Assembly (NCBI GenBank): GCA_964515555.1
Contig: CAZEVY010000009.1
Location: 1-64,000 of the forward strand
Source: CAZEVY01 sp964515555
Lineage (GTDB): Bacteria; Acidobacteriota; Terriglobia; Bryobacterales; Bryobacteraceae
Length of the DNA stretch: 64,000 nt
Direction: 5' to 3'
The notes under the pieces were generated by a model. It saw only the letters and a program-made list of their open reading frames with translations, searched no databases and was not told the origin of the DNA. Made by a program: the position numbers and the translations under genes. Within the stretch, counting starts at the first letter, position 1, and each line of letters starts with the position of its first letter. Shown here one piece after another: positions 25,914-34,311 of this stretch.

Positions 25914-26456
25914 CTAGGCCTCGACCAGGTCGAAGTTGCCGTCGCGCCGCCGGACCAGCACGGCGGTTCGATCCGTGGTGGCGTCGCGATACACGATGTA
26001 GTCGCGATCGCCTTCCATCTCGATCAGCGCCTCTTCCACCGTCATCGGCTTCCGCGACCCCAGATGATTGCTGCGGAACACCCGCGGCCCGCCGTCGGAC
26101 TCCGGCGTCGCCAGCGTCACTTCCGGCTCCTGCGGCTCCGGCGCCGTCGCGCGCCCGCCGCGGCGCTTGTCCCGGAACTTCGCCCGCAGCTTCAGCACCT
26201 GCTTCTCGATCTTGTCGATGGCCGTGGTCAAGGCCCCGAACAGGTCGGACGACGACTCGATGCCGACCAGCGGGTGGTCGTAGTAGTTGACCGTCACCTC
26301 GGCGCGGAACAGATGGCGCTCGGCGCCGATCACCACGTGAATTTCCTTCTCCTCTCTTCGGTCCAGAATCTTCCCGAGTTTCCCGAGGCGCGCCTCCAGC
26401 TTCTTGCGGAGCGCCGGGGTGAGTCCGTTTTGACTTCCGGTGTAGTTGACCTTCAT
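25914..26456 (-). CDS. hpf: Ribosome hibernation promoting factor, long form
   Basis: A 180-aa long-form HPF that dimerises ribosomes into inactive 100S particles in stationary phase. The N-terminal S30AE domain (about 1-105) starts MKVNYTGSQNGLTPALRKKL and contains HLFRAEVTVNYYDHPLVG. A linker (about 106-125) leads to the C-terminal dimerisation domain (about 126-180; RKPMTVEEALIEME, YIVYRDATT, VLVRRRDGNFDLVEA). The ATG overlaps the rpoN stop (TGATG), so translation is coupled to sigma-54 synthesis. Confidence 0.95.
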   Translation of the reverse strand: MKVNYTGSQNGLTPALRKKLEARLGKLGKILDRREEKEIHVVIGAERHLFRAEVTVNYYDHPLVGIESSSDLFGALTTAIDKIEKQVLKLRAKFRDKRRGGRATAPEPQEPEVTLATPESDGGPRVFRSNHLGSRKPMTVEEALIEMEGDRDYIVYRDATTDRTAVLVRRRDGNFDLVEA

Positions 26457-28018
26457 CAGTTTCTCTGCCGTCTCTGGTGCGTCGAGGGGATCTTCATGTC
26501 CTCCCGGTATTTCGCCACCGTGCGGCGGGTGACGCGGATCCCTTCGGTCTCGAGCTTCGCCGTGATCTGCTCGTCGGTGAGGGGATGGGAGGCGTCCTCC
26601 TCCTCGATCATCTTCTTGACCCTGCGCTTCAACAGCAGCAGCGGCGTGTCGCCGCCCGACGGCCCCTGAACCGCCTCCGAGAAAAAGTACCGGAGCTCGA
26701 AGACGCCCTGGGGCGTGTGGCAGTACTTGTTCGACACGGCGCGGCTCACCGTCGAGGCGTGCACGCCGATCTCTTCCGCCACTTCCTTGATCATCATCGG
26801 CCGCAGCTGCTCTAGGCCGTGCGCCAGAAAGTCCCGCTGCCGCTCGACGATCGACTTGCACACCTTGAGAATGGTCTGCTTCCGCTGCTCGATATTCTTC
26901 ATCAGCAGCAGCGCCGAGGTGTACCGCTCTTTGACGTAGTTGCGCACCTCCTTGTTCTGCTCCTGGTTGCGGTCGAGCATCCGGCGGTAGTCCGGATTGA
27001 GCCGCAGCACCGGCAGGTCGTCGTCGTTCAGCTCGATCAGGTATTCGTCGCCGTCCTTGGTGATGTAGACGTCCGGTTCGATCTTCTGCGCGCCCGGCCC
27101 GGAAAACCGCAGCCCCGGCCGCGGATCCAGATGCTTGATCACGTCGACGGCCACCTGGATGTGCTCCATCGGCCGCCCCAGCGCCTTCACCAGCTCCCTC
27201 AGTTGCCGCGTCTCGACCAGCTTCAAGTGGTCGGCCACGATCTGCCAGGCCACGCCGCCGCGCGCCCCGCGGCTCTCCAGTTGCAGCAGCATGCACTCGC
27301 GCGCGTCGCGCGCGCCGATTCCCGCCGGGTCCAGCGAATGCACCACCCGAAGACCCTCGGCGGCGACGTCCACGCCGCACCCCGTCTCGTCGGCGACTTC
27401 CTCGAGCGACGCCACCAGGTAGCCGTTCTCGTCGAGATTGCCGATCACGGCGTCGGCCGCGTCCCGAACCGCCTCGGTCAGCACCATCAGGCTGAGCTGC
27501 GATTGCAGATGGTCGGCCAGCGTCACCGGCGACGAGAGGAAGGTCTCGAACGACGGCTTGTCGCTCTGCTCGCTGGCCGGGCTCTTGTAGCCCGGGTCGA
27601 GGTAGTCGTCGAAGAAGCTCCCGAAATCGATCTCGTCGAACGGGTCGGTCGACGTGGTCTCCGCGGGCGCCGGCGCTTCGGCTTCCGGTGCGGGCGCCGA
27701 CTCCGTCATCGAGACCGGCGCTTCGGCGGCGATCTCCTCGACGGGTGCCTCCGGTTCCTGTGCCGCCGCCAGGATGCCCTCGTCGGCCGGATGCGGGTCG
27801 CGCTCGGATTCGAGGAGCGTCTGGAGCTCCTGCGGCGTCAACTCCTCGACTCCGTCGGCGCTTTCTTCGAGAACCGGGTTCTCGGCGATCTCCTGCGAGA
27901 TCATGTCCTTCAGCTCCAGGCGGTTGAGCTGAAGCACCGTCACCATCTGGACGAGGCCGGGTGTCAGTATCTGCTTCTGCGCCACCCGCAGTTGCAGCCT
28001 CGGGGACAGCAAACTCAT
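26456..28018 (-). CDS. rpoN: RNA polymerase sigma-54 factor
   Basis: A 520-aa sigma-54. Region I is Gln/Leu-rich (QLRVAQKQILTPGLVQMV). The acidic region II is long (about 55-175), and the C-terminal core-binding and DNA-binding parts include the helix-turn-helix EEIGVHASTVSRAVSNKY and the RpoN box (TRRTVAKYRED). It directs transcription from -24/-12 promoters with AAA activators. It is first in a minus-strand operon with hpf, rapZ and an HMBD protein; ptsN and lptB, frequent neighbours elsewhere, are absent. The start follows a perfect TATAAT by 8 nt. Confidence 0.96.
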   Translation of the reverse strand: MSLLSPRLQLRVAQKQILTPGLVQMVTVLQLNRLELKDMISQEIAENPVLEESADGVEELTPQELQTLLESERDPHPADEGILAAAQEPEAPVEEIAAEAPVSMTESAPAPEAEAPAPAETTSTDPFDEIDFGSFFDDYLDPGYKSPASEQSDKPSFETFLSSPVTLADHLQSQLSLMVLTEAVRDAADAVIGNLDENGYLVASLEEVADETGCGVDVAAEGLRVVHSLDPAGIGARDARECMLLQLESRGARGGVAWQIVADHLKLVETRQLRELVKALGRPMEHIQVAVDVIKHLDPRPGLRFSGPGAQKIEPDVYITKDGDEYLIELNDDDLPVLRLNPDYRRMLDRNQEQNKEVRNYVKERYTSALLLMKNIEQRKQTILKVCKSIVERQRDFLAHGLEQLRPMMIKEVAEEIGVHASTVSRAVSNKYCHTPQGVFELRYFFSEAVQGPSGGDTPLLLLKRRVKKMIEEEDASHPLTDEQITAKLETEGIRVTRRTVAKYREDMKIPSTHQRRQRN

Positions 28019-28026
28019 CTACCGCT

Positions 28027-28032
28027 ATTATA
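28027..28032 (-). promoter_or_regulatory. TATAAT box of rpoN, leaderless spacing
   Basis: A perfect TATAAT on the minus strand ends 8 nt before the rpoN ATG at 28018, and no Shine-Dalgarno sequence fits between them. This points to a leaderless or near-leaderless rpoN transcript. No -35 match was seen in the GC-rich sequence upstream. Confidence 0.5.
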
Positions 28033-28151
28033 AGCCGCCCCGGCGGCCCGGCCGGCGCCCCGCCGAGCGCGTCAGCTCGTAAGTGGCAACTACTCCAGGG
28101 CCTCGATCCAGATCCTCAGTTTCCCGGCGCTGGTCACCAGCCGGCTTCCCT

Positions 28152-29225
28152 TCAGAACGGGAACACGATAATACTCCGGTTCGAGAAATCGCAACTGTCG
28201 GGGCCGCCGGAGGTCGGGAGCGTGGCCTTGTATTGCGTTGTGAACGTGGTCACGCCTGGGGTGAGTCCGGTCACCCAGAAAGTCGCACTCAGCAGATGGC
28301 GCGATGGCGTACCAGGGATCCGCAGGGACCGGGCGTCCGCGGCGGGAAGTCCCGTGCTGGTGCTGAAGCTCATAAGGCAGTTGTTGGATGGGGTACCGAT
28401 CATCTCCGACGTCAGGATCACGAGCGCGCTGCCACCGGCGCCGATCGTAGCCACGACGCTGACATCCGGCGCCGGGGCCGCCAGAGGCCCGAACGTCGCG
28501 GAGCCGACCCTGGTGCCCGCCGGCGCGGACGACGCGTAGGCTGGAGGCGCGAGGTTCCCCGCCGGCCCTTGTGGACCCGCCGGACCCGCTGGACCCGTTG
28601 GGCCTGCCGGACCCGTTGGGCCCGCCGGACCCACTGGACCTGCCGGGCCGATGGCGACAAGAACGATCTCCATTCGTGGATCGTGGCTCGTTTCGCCGTT
28701 CTCCTTGCTGTCGAAAAAGATGTTTACCGGGGCGTTTGGCAGCAGGACGACGCCCTGATTCATCCCGGGATTATCGACCCAATAGTTCGCGAAGGCCGTC
28801 ACATCGATGGTGATGTAGTTTAGCGCCGGGGTGGAGGACGTAGCGGTCACGATGATGCAGCTTCCCGTGTCATATGCCGGACCGGGCGACGACAGCGAGT
28901 TCTCGGTCCAGGCGCCGGTGACACGGCACACCTCGAAAGCGCCCGCCGTGGCGACCTGACTCAAGTACAGCGTGAGGCTGGCCTTGGAGATGTTCGACGA
29001 TCCCACGCCGGCCGGCAATGTGGACAGGTCGAACCGAACAAACGACCTGCTACCGGCGGGGCCGCCCACCCGCAGGTTCGTACCTGAGTTGCCGGGCCCG
29101 TTGCCGGGTCCGGCGTTCAGAGTTCCATCGTCTTTGGCGACGTGTTGGGTCGCACTGGCGAGCGAGAAAAACAGCCAGCAAGACGCGATCGCCGCCGCGG
29201 GTATTCCAGGCTTTCTGAGTTTCAT
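28152..29225 (-). CDS. Secreted DNRLRE-like protein with collagen-like Gly-X-Y repeat
   Basis: A 357-aa exported protein. The signal peptide (MKLRKPGIPAAAIASCWLFFSLASA) is followed by a beta-jelly-roll of the DNRLRE type (about 26-190: NLRVGGPAGSRSFVRFDL, then SKASLTLYLSQV and YITIDVTAFANYWV). Next is a short collagen-like stretch of about ten Gly-Pro-Ala/Thr triplets (about 193-223), then a C-terminal beta domain ending RSIIVFPF. Bacterial collagen-like segments form trimeric stalks on secreted or surface proteins. AGGAGGGA lies 7 nt before the ATG. Role unknown, probably extracellular adhesion or structure. Confidence 0.8.
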   Translation of the reverse strand: MKLRKPGIPAAAIASCWLFFSLASATQHVAKDDGTLNAGPGNGPGNSGTNLRVGGPAGSRSFVRFDLSTLPAGVGSSNISKASLTLYLSQVATAGAFEVCRVTGAWTENSLSSPGPAYDTGSCIIVTATSSTPALNYITIDVTAFANYWVDNPGMNQGVVLLPNAPVNIFFDSKENGETSHDPRMEIVLVAIGPAGPVGPAGPTGPAGPTGPAGPAGPQGPAGNLAPPAYASSAPAGTRVGSATFGPLAAPAPDVSVVATIGAGGSALVILTSEMIGTPSNNCLMSFSTSTGLPAADARSLRIPGTPSRHLLSATFWVTGLTPGVTTFTTQYKATLPTSGGPDSCDFSNRSIIVFPF

Positions 29226-29253
29226 CCAGCTTCCCTCCTGTCTGTTTGGCGCA

Positions 29254-29304
29254 TTATTTCACCGATACGAGCACAAATGCAAGGCCTTTTTTTTTGAGCT
29301 TCAT
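29254..29304 (-). CDS. Possible 16-codon leader peptide with A9 tract
   Basis: Upstream of the collagen-like gene, the minus strand has a GAGGAA ribosome-binding-like sequence and an ATG opening MKLKKKGLAFVLVSVK before TAA. Its first codons mimic the MKLRK start of the gene below, and nine consecutive A encode the three Lys. The 264-bp intergenic region also contains two copies of CCCACACCCGCCGCC (about 29330-29344 and 29374-29388). Too short to prove coding. Confidence 0.25.
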   Translation of the reverse strand: MKLKKKGLAFVLVSVK

Positions 29305-29489
29305 CGAGTTTCCTCATCCCACCCGCCCGCCCACACCCGCCGCCGGTAGCGGGCTACTCTTAGCCCACACCCGCCGCCGCGGCGCTTGCAGCCGCATCCG
29401 CGTCGAAGTACACTGTACAGCGCGGCGCTTCCGATTCATAACCGTTTCGCGGGACTCCGTTTTTCCCGGCTTCATCCACGGAGGCGACG

Positions 29490-29699
29490 ATGACGCGCGA
29501 ACAGTTCGAATCGACCTTAGTTGAGGCCCCCGAGCCGGGTAGCTCGGGCGAGGCGGTGTTCGATTTCCGTGCTATCCCCCTGGCCGTGCAATCCGAGTTC
29601 CGTTACTCCACCGTCTACGAATGGGGCGACGACGGCATGGCCATGGAAGAGTGCTGGATGGCATACCTGGAGTACATCGAAGAAGACTGGGTCGACTGA
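29490..29699 (+). CDS. Small acidic hypothetical protein
   Basis: A 69-aa acidic protein (MTREQFESTLVEAPEPG...), rich in Glu and Tyr towards the end (AYLEYIEEDWVD). GGAGG at 29480-29484 lies 5 nt before the ATG, good support for translation. No family recognised. It precedes the enolase-superfamily gene by 61 bp. Confidence 0.55.
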   Translation: MTREQFESTLVEAPEPGSSGEAVFDFRAIPLAVQSEFRYSTVYEWGDDGMAMEECWMAYLEYIEEDWVD

Positions 29700-29760
29700 C
29701 GCCGCCGGCTGGTAATCGCCCCCGCCCGGAGATAGAATCTCGGGCGGAGGTCCCTTCCCG

Positions 29761-31116
29761 ATGAAATCTTCCCTTCTTCGACTCTGCGACCGCCGCTCCT
29801 TCTTCAAGGCCGGCGCCGGCGCGGCCGCCCTCGGCTTCTGGGACGACGCCACCCTCGAAGCCATGCCCCAGAACACCAACACCAGCTCGCGACCCTCGGA
29901 TTTGAAGATCACCGACCTGCGCGTGGCCGTTGTCGCCCGCGCGCCCATGACCTGTCCGCTCATCCGCATCGACACCAATCAGGGGATCTACGGACTCGGC
30001 GAGGTTCGCGACGGCGCCAGCAAGAACTATGCCCTGATGCTCAAAAGCCGGCTGCTCGGCGAAAATCCGTGCAGCGTCGACAAGGTGTTTCGCAAGATCA
30101 AGCAGTTCGGCGGCCACGCGCGTCAGGGAGGCGGTGTCTGTGGCGTCGAGATGGCCCTGTGGGACCTGGCCGGCAAGGCCTACAACGTGCCGGTGCACCA
30201 GATGATCGGCGGCCGGTTCCGCGATCAGGCCCGCCTGTACGCCGACACCACGCAGTCGCCCGACCCCAAGGTCTTCGGCGAGCGGCTCAAGGCGCGCATG
30301 GACAAGGGCTTCACGTTTCTCAAGATGGACCTCGGCGTCGGGCTCGTCGAGCGGCAGCCGGGCACGGTGAGCCGCCCCCTGGGAACGTCGCAAGGCAGCT
30401 TCCGCAACACCCAGCACATGTTCACCGGCATGGAGCTGACCGAGAAGGGCGTCGCCGCCATGGCCGACTATGTCGCTCAAGTGCGCTCGGTGATCGGCAT
30501 GGAGATTCCGCTGGCGGCCGACCACTTCGGCCACATCGGCCTCAACTCCTGCATCCGGCTGGGAAAGGCCCTCGAGAAACACAACCTGGCGTGGCTGGAG
30601 GACATGGTGCCGTGGCAGTACAAGGAGCTGCTGAAGCAGGTCACCGCCGCCGTCGACATCCCCATCCTCACCGGCGAGGACATCTATCTCAAGGAGCCTT
30701 TTATCGAGCTCGCCCGCGAGCACGCCGTCGACATGATCCATCCCGACCTGGCGACCTCGGGCGGCATCCTCGAAACCAAGAAGATCGGCGACGCCGCGCA
30801 GGAGCACGGAGTCGCCATGGCCATGCATTTCGCCGGCACGCCCGTCAGCTTCATGGCCAACCTTCACTGCGCCGCGGCGACGGAGAACTTCGTCGCTCTC
30901 GAGCACCATTCCGTCGATGTGCCGTGGTGGGAGGACATGGTCGAGGGCGTCGAGAAGCCGCTCCACTCCAAGGGCTTCGCCCGCGTGCCCGATAAGCCCG
31001 GCCTCGGCGTGACGCTGAACGAAGAGGTCGTCCGCCAGCACCTGGGCGAGGGCGGCTACTTCGAGCCCACCCCGCAGTGGAACGCCCCGCAGGGCAACGA
31101 CAGGCTCTGGAGCTGA
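29761..31116 (+). CDS. Enolase-superfamily (mandelate racemase/muconate lactonizing) enzyme with Tat signal
   Basis: A 451-aa enzyme of the enolase superfamily, which abstracts the proton alpha to a carboxylate (sugar-acid dehydratases, racemases). The N-terminus is a likely twin-arginine signal (DRRSFFKAGAGAAALGF). The N-terminal capping domain contains VEMALWDLAGKA, and the TIM barrel has candidate Mg ligands in AADHFGHI (Asp), AWLEDMVPW (Glu) and LTGEDIY (Glu), with a catalytic His in MAMHFAGTP. The pattern is closest to the galactonate/mannonate-dehydratase branch, but the substrate cannot be fixed. A sugar-acid dehydratase working outside the cytoplasm would be unusual. Confidence 0.85.
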   Translation: MKSSLLRLCDRRSFFKAGAGAAALGFWDDATLEAMPQNTNTSSRPSDLKITDLRVAVVARAPMTCPLIRIDTNQGIYGLGEVRDGASKNYALMLKSRLLGENPCSVDKVFRKIKQFGGHARQGGGVCGVEMALWDLAGKAYNVPVHQMIGGRFRDQARLYADTTQSPDPKVFGERLKARMDKGFTFLKMDLGVGLVERQPGTVSRPLGTSQGSFRNTQHMFTGMELTEKGVAAMADYVAQVRSVIGMEIPLAADHFGHIGLNSCIRLGKALEKHNLAWLEDMVPWQYKELLKQVTAAVDIPILTGEDIYLKEPFIELAREHAVDMIHPDLATSGGILETKKIGDAAQEHGVAMAMHFAGTPVSFMANLHCAAATENFVALEHHSVDVPWWEDMVEGVEKPLHSKGFARVPDKPGLGVTLNEEVVRQHLGEGGYFEPTPQWNAPQGNDRLWS

Positions 31117-31134
31117 GACCGTCCCGGCCGTCGC

Positions 31135-31602
31135 TCAGACCAGGTCGTGCATGGTCGTCAGCTTCAGAATCTCCATCTCGCGCGCGCCGCCGGGAATGGT
31201 GATCTTCACCGAGTCGCCCACTCGCTTTCCGAGCAGCCCGCGGCCGATCGGCGACGTCGTCGAGATCAGTCCCTTGTTGGCGTCGGCGTCCTCGCTGGTA
31301 ACGAGCCGGTACGTCACCTTCTCGTCTTTATCCACGTCCAGCACCACCACCTCGGAGCCCAGGCCCACCCGATCCTGCGGAATGCGCGCCATGTCCACCA
31401 TCGAGATGTCGCGCATGCGCTTCCGTAGCTGGCCCAGCCGCGCCTCGACGAAGCGCTGCCGCTCCTTGGCGGCGTGATACTCGGCGTTCTCGCTCAGGTC
31501 GCCGTGGGCGCGCGCCTTCGAAATCTCGCGCGGCAGCTCGGTGCGCAGCTCGAAATCGAGCGCGGCGATTTCTTCCTGGAGTCGTCTCTTGAGGTCTTCC
31601 AT
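31135..31602 (-). CDS. greA: Transcription elongation factor GreA/GreB
   Basis: A 155-aa Gre factor that rescues backtracked RNA polymerase by stimulating transcript cleavage. The N-terminal coiled coil carries the acidic tip motif GDLSENAEYHAAKERQ with its Asp/Glu pair. The C-terminal FKBP-like domain has GSEVVVLDVDKDEKVTY and SPIGRGLLGKRVGDSV. The ATG at 31602 gives the normal family length; an in-frame upstream extension would add about 75 unrelated residues. A perfect TATAAT lies 27 nt upstream. Confidence 0.94.
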   Translation of the reverse strand: MEDLKRRLQEEIAALDFELRTELPREISKARAHGDLSENAEYHAAKERQRFVEARLGQLRKRMRDISMVDMARIPQDRVGLGSEVVVLDVDKDEKVTYRLVTSEDADANKGLISTTSPIGRGLLGKRVGDSVKITIPGGAREMEILKLTTMHDLV

Positions 31603-31629
31603 CGCGGGAGGGAGGTTCCCAGGTCCTTT

Positions 31630-31661
31630 ATTATAGCGGCCCGCGGCGCCTCTGGTATGCT
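31630..31661. promoter_or_regulatory. Divergent -10 elements of greA and the ThDP enzyme gene
   Basis: Minus-strand TATAAT at 31635-31630 serves greA. Plus-strand TATGCT at 31656-31661 lies 23 nt before the ATG at 31685, with a GGGAGGGG ribosome-binding site at about 31672-31679. -35 matches are weak on both strands. Confidence 0.45.
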
Positions 31662-31684
31662 GTAACCACCCGGGAGGGGATACG

Positions 31685-33601
31685 ATGCGCGATCTGGTGC
31701 AGCAATACATGACGAGCGGCCTTTCGAGGCGCGGATTTCTCAACGGCATGGGACGCCTCGGCTTCACGGCCGCCGCGGCCCAGGCCGTGCTGGCGCCCGT
31801 CGAGGCCTCCGAGAAGGCGGCGCGCAACGAGCCGGTCGCCGACGCTTACACGTTCGAGGGCACCGGCGGCGCGGCCGTCGTCGAGCAGGCCAAGGCCGCC
31901 GGCGCGCGCTTCGTCTTTACCAATCCCGGTTCCTTCGAGGTCGGCTTCTTCGACGCGCTGGTCGACCAGCCAGACATGCACCTCATCATGGGCCTCCACG
32001 AAGGCGTCGTCATTTCCATGGCCGACGGCTACGCGCGCGTCAGCGGCAAGCCCGGGTTCGTCAACGTCCACGTGGTCGCGGGCACCGCGCAGATGGCCGG
32101 CCAGCTCTACAACGCCAGCCGCGACGGCACCCCCATGGTCATCACCGCCGGCCTCAACGACAACGAAGTCTGGAGCGACGAGGCCCAACTGGCCGCGCGT
32201 CCCGGTTTCGACCAGAAGGAAATCACCCGGCAATTCACGAAAATATCCTGGGAAGCGCGCCAGGGCCCGAGCCTCGCGCTGATGCTGCGGCGGGCCTTCA
32301 AGACGGCCACCACCGAGCCCGGCGGCCCGGTTTACCTCGCCATGGCGCACTACGCGCTCGAATCGCGCGGCCTCAAGACTCAGATCCTGCCGGCCGGCCG
32401 CTTCCTGCTGCGCTCGCGCGTGCGGCCCGAGGCGGCGGCCGTGGAGCGCGCGGCGAAGATGATCGTCGAGGCCAGGCGACCGCTGCTGATGATCGGCGAC
32501 GAGGTGTGGAAATCCGGCGCGCAGGCGGAGCTGGTGAAGTTCGCCGAGCAGTTCGGTCTCGGCGTGACCGAGGGCAACGCCGGATACCGCAACTTCCCGG
32601 TGCGGCATCCGCATTTCCTGGGCGCGTTCGGACTGGGATCGGAGTATGTGAAGCGCGGCGTTGACCTTCTGGTGATGATCGGCGCGCGCGACTTCGGCGG
32701 CCGCGTCATCCCGGCGGCCTCGGAGGCCCCGGCGGACGCCAGGATCGTCCGCATCGGACTCGACACGGCCTCGATGGGCCGCAACTACGGGACGGATCTC
32801 GCTCTCATCGGCGACGTACGCGAATCGCTCACCGACCTGCGCGCGGCGCTCGAATCGATGCTGACGAAGCAGCGCATCGCGAAGTTCGGCGCCGATCGCG
32901 CGGCGGAAGTGAAAGGCATGAGCGCGTCGAACCGCAAGTCGGCCGAGGCCGCGGCGCGGGCCAACGCGGGCCGCACACCGATCCATCCCGACGAGCTGGG
33001 CGTGGCCATGGCGCGCACGCTCGATCGCGACGCCATCGTCGTCAGCGAGAACCTCACGGGCCGTCACGGCGAATTGCCGTTCGGCTTCCGCGAGGACGAG
33101 ATGATGTGGGTCGGTAACACCGGCGCGGGACTCGGATGGGGCGTCGGCGCGGCCACCGGCGCGAAGCTCGCCGAGCCGGACCGCCAGGTGGTGTGCTCGA
33201 TCGGCGACGGGTCGGTGATGTACTCGGCGTCGGGCTTCTGGACGCAGGCTCGCTACGGCGTTCCGGTGCTGACCGTCGTGTGGAACAACCATAACTACCA
33301 GACCGTGCGCCTGGCCTACGCGAATTACAAGGGTCGCATGGCGTCCACCGGCCACTACATGGGCATGTACCTCGGCGACCCGGAGATCGACTTCGTGCGC
33401 CTGGCCGAGAGCCAGGGACTCAAGGGCGAGCGCGTGACGAAGGGGTCGGAGATCGAGGGCGCGCTGAAGCGCGGCATCGCGGCCACGCGCGACGGCAAGC
33501 CGTATCTCGTCGAGGTGGAGGTGTCGCGTTACGGAGGTGGTGCGGAGTCGACGTGGCACGGCAGCTACAATCTGGCGGCTCAGCGAAAGAAGAAGGTCTA
33601 A
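31685..33601 (+). CDS. Thiamine-diphosphate-dependent enzyme (acetolactate-synthase-like) with Tat signal
   Basis: A 638-aa ThDP enzyme. After a probable twin-arginine signal (SRRGFLNGMGRLGFTAAAA) come the PYR domain with the conserved Glu region (LIMGLHEGVVISMADGYAR), the central domain and the PP domain with the ThDP motif from GDGSVMYS to VVWNNHNYQT. The family includes acetolactate synthase, benzoylformate decarboxylase and oxalyl-CoA decarboxylase; this sequence is not clearly any of them. The adjacent enolase-superfamily enzyme also has a Tat signal, so the two could act on the same exported pathway; this is inference. ATG preceded by GGGAGGGG. Confidence 0.82.
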   Translation: MRDLVQQYMTSGLSRRGFLNGMGRLGFTAAAAQAVLAPVEASEKAARNEPVADAYTFEGTGGAAVVEQAKAAGARFVFTNPGSFEVGFFDALVDQPDMHLIMGLHEGVVISMADGYARVSGKPGFVNVHVVAGTAQMAGQLYNASRDGTPMVITAGLNDNEVWSDEAQLAARPGFDQKEITRQFTKISWEARQGPSLALMLRRAFKTATTEPGGPVYLAMAHYALESRGLKTQILPAGRFLLRSRVRPEAAAVERAAKMIVEARRPLLMIGDEVWKSGAQAELVKFAEQFGLGVTEGNAGYRNFPVRHPHFLGAFGLGSEYVKRGVDLLVMIGARDFGGRVIPAASEAPADARIVRIGLDTASMGRNYGTDLALIGDVRESLTDLRAALESMLTKQRIAKFGADRAAEVKGMSASNRKSAEAAARANAGRTPIHPDELGVAMARTLDRDAIVVSENLTGRHGELPFGFREDEMMWVGNTGAGLGWGVGAATGAKLAEPDRQVVCSIGDGSVMYSASGFWTQARYGVPVLTVVWNNHNYQTVRLAYANYKGRMASTGHYMGMYLGDPEIDFVRLAESQGLKGERVTKGSEIEGALKRGIAATRDGKPYLVEVEVSRYGGGAESTWHGSYNLAAQRKKKV

Positions 33602-34311
33602 GGCCGGCGTACTGGTTGGCGGTCGTCGCCTTGGTTCTCGCGGGCTGCGGCGCACCTTCGCCCGAGCGGAAAGAACCACCGAAACGCCCGACGGTGGTTT
33701 TGTGGGCCTGGGATCGCTACGAAGATCTGCGATTCCTCAAGCCCGGCGAGGCGGAAGTCGCGGGACTGCTGGTGACGATTCAAATGAAGAACGGCAAGGG
33801 CAATCCCTGGTTTCGCCATCTCCCTCTGCTGGTACCTGAGGGCGTTCCCCTGTACGGGGTCGCGCGTCTGGAATCTGATGGCAGCGGGCTGCCGGGCGTC
33901 GTTGACGTTGCCTTGTGGATTCGATTGCTGCGAGGAGGCAAGCTCCCCGTACTTCAGGTTGACTTCGACGCGCGAGAGTCCGAGCGCGACTGGTATGCGC
34001 GATTGCTGAAGGACTTGCGTAGGACGCATAAGGTCTCGATCACCGCGCTGGCCTCGTGGTGCCTCGACAAACCGTGGTTCGAGGCTGGAGGCGAAGCGGT
34101 CCCCATGTTGTTCCGCATGGGCCCCGATCGCGGCCGCATTCTGGCGAGACTTCGCCGCCAGGGCGGATTCGCGAACGAATGCGCGGGCGCGGTCGGACTC
34201 GCCACCGACGAGCCGCTCGCCTGGCGGCCTGATGCGTCGCGTGTCTACCTGTTTCACCCGACGCGATGGACGAGGGAGGCGTTCGACGCAGCATGCGCGC
34301 GCTTGTTCTGA
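33553..34311 (+). CDS. Lipoprotein, DUF3142-like
   Basis: A protein of about 252 aa with a lipoprotein signal (WLAVVALVLAGCG, lipobox LAGC). Just after it comes VVLWAWDRYEDLRFL, which I recognise as the hallmark of DUF3142 proteins, whose function is unknown. The start is uncertain: a GTG at 33553 overlaps the ThDP gene by 49 bp and gives a 31-residue signal with basic residues; a TTG at 33616 would give a very short, uncharged one. The gene overlaps the next reading frame by 19 bp. Confidence 0.6.
   Translation: MARQLQSGGSAKEEGLRPAYWLAVVALVLAGCGAPSPERKEPPKRPTVVLWAWDRYEDLRFLKPGEAEVAGLLVTIQMKNGKGNPWFRHLPLLVPEGVPLYGVARLESDGSGLPGVVDVALWIRLLRGGKLPVLQVDFDARESERDWYARLLKDLRRTHKVSITALASWCLDKPWFEAGGEAVPMLFRMGPDRGRILARLRRQGGFANECAGAVGLATDEPLAWRPDASRVYLFHPTRWTREAFDAACARLF

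Noticed and set aside
28080..28170. A frame on the minus strand reading GSRLVTSAGKLRIWIEALE near the end of the collagen-like gene, suggesting a different C-terminus.
   Set aside because: The frame-0 ending (RSIIVFPF) is the usual end of related secreted proteins; the alternative is likely chance.
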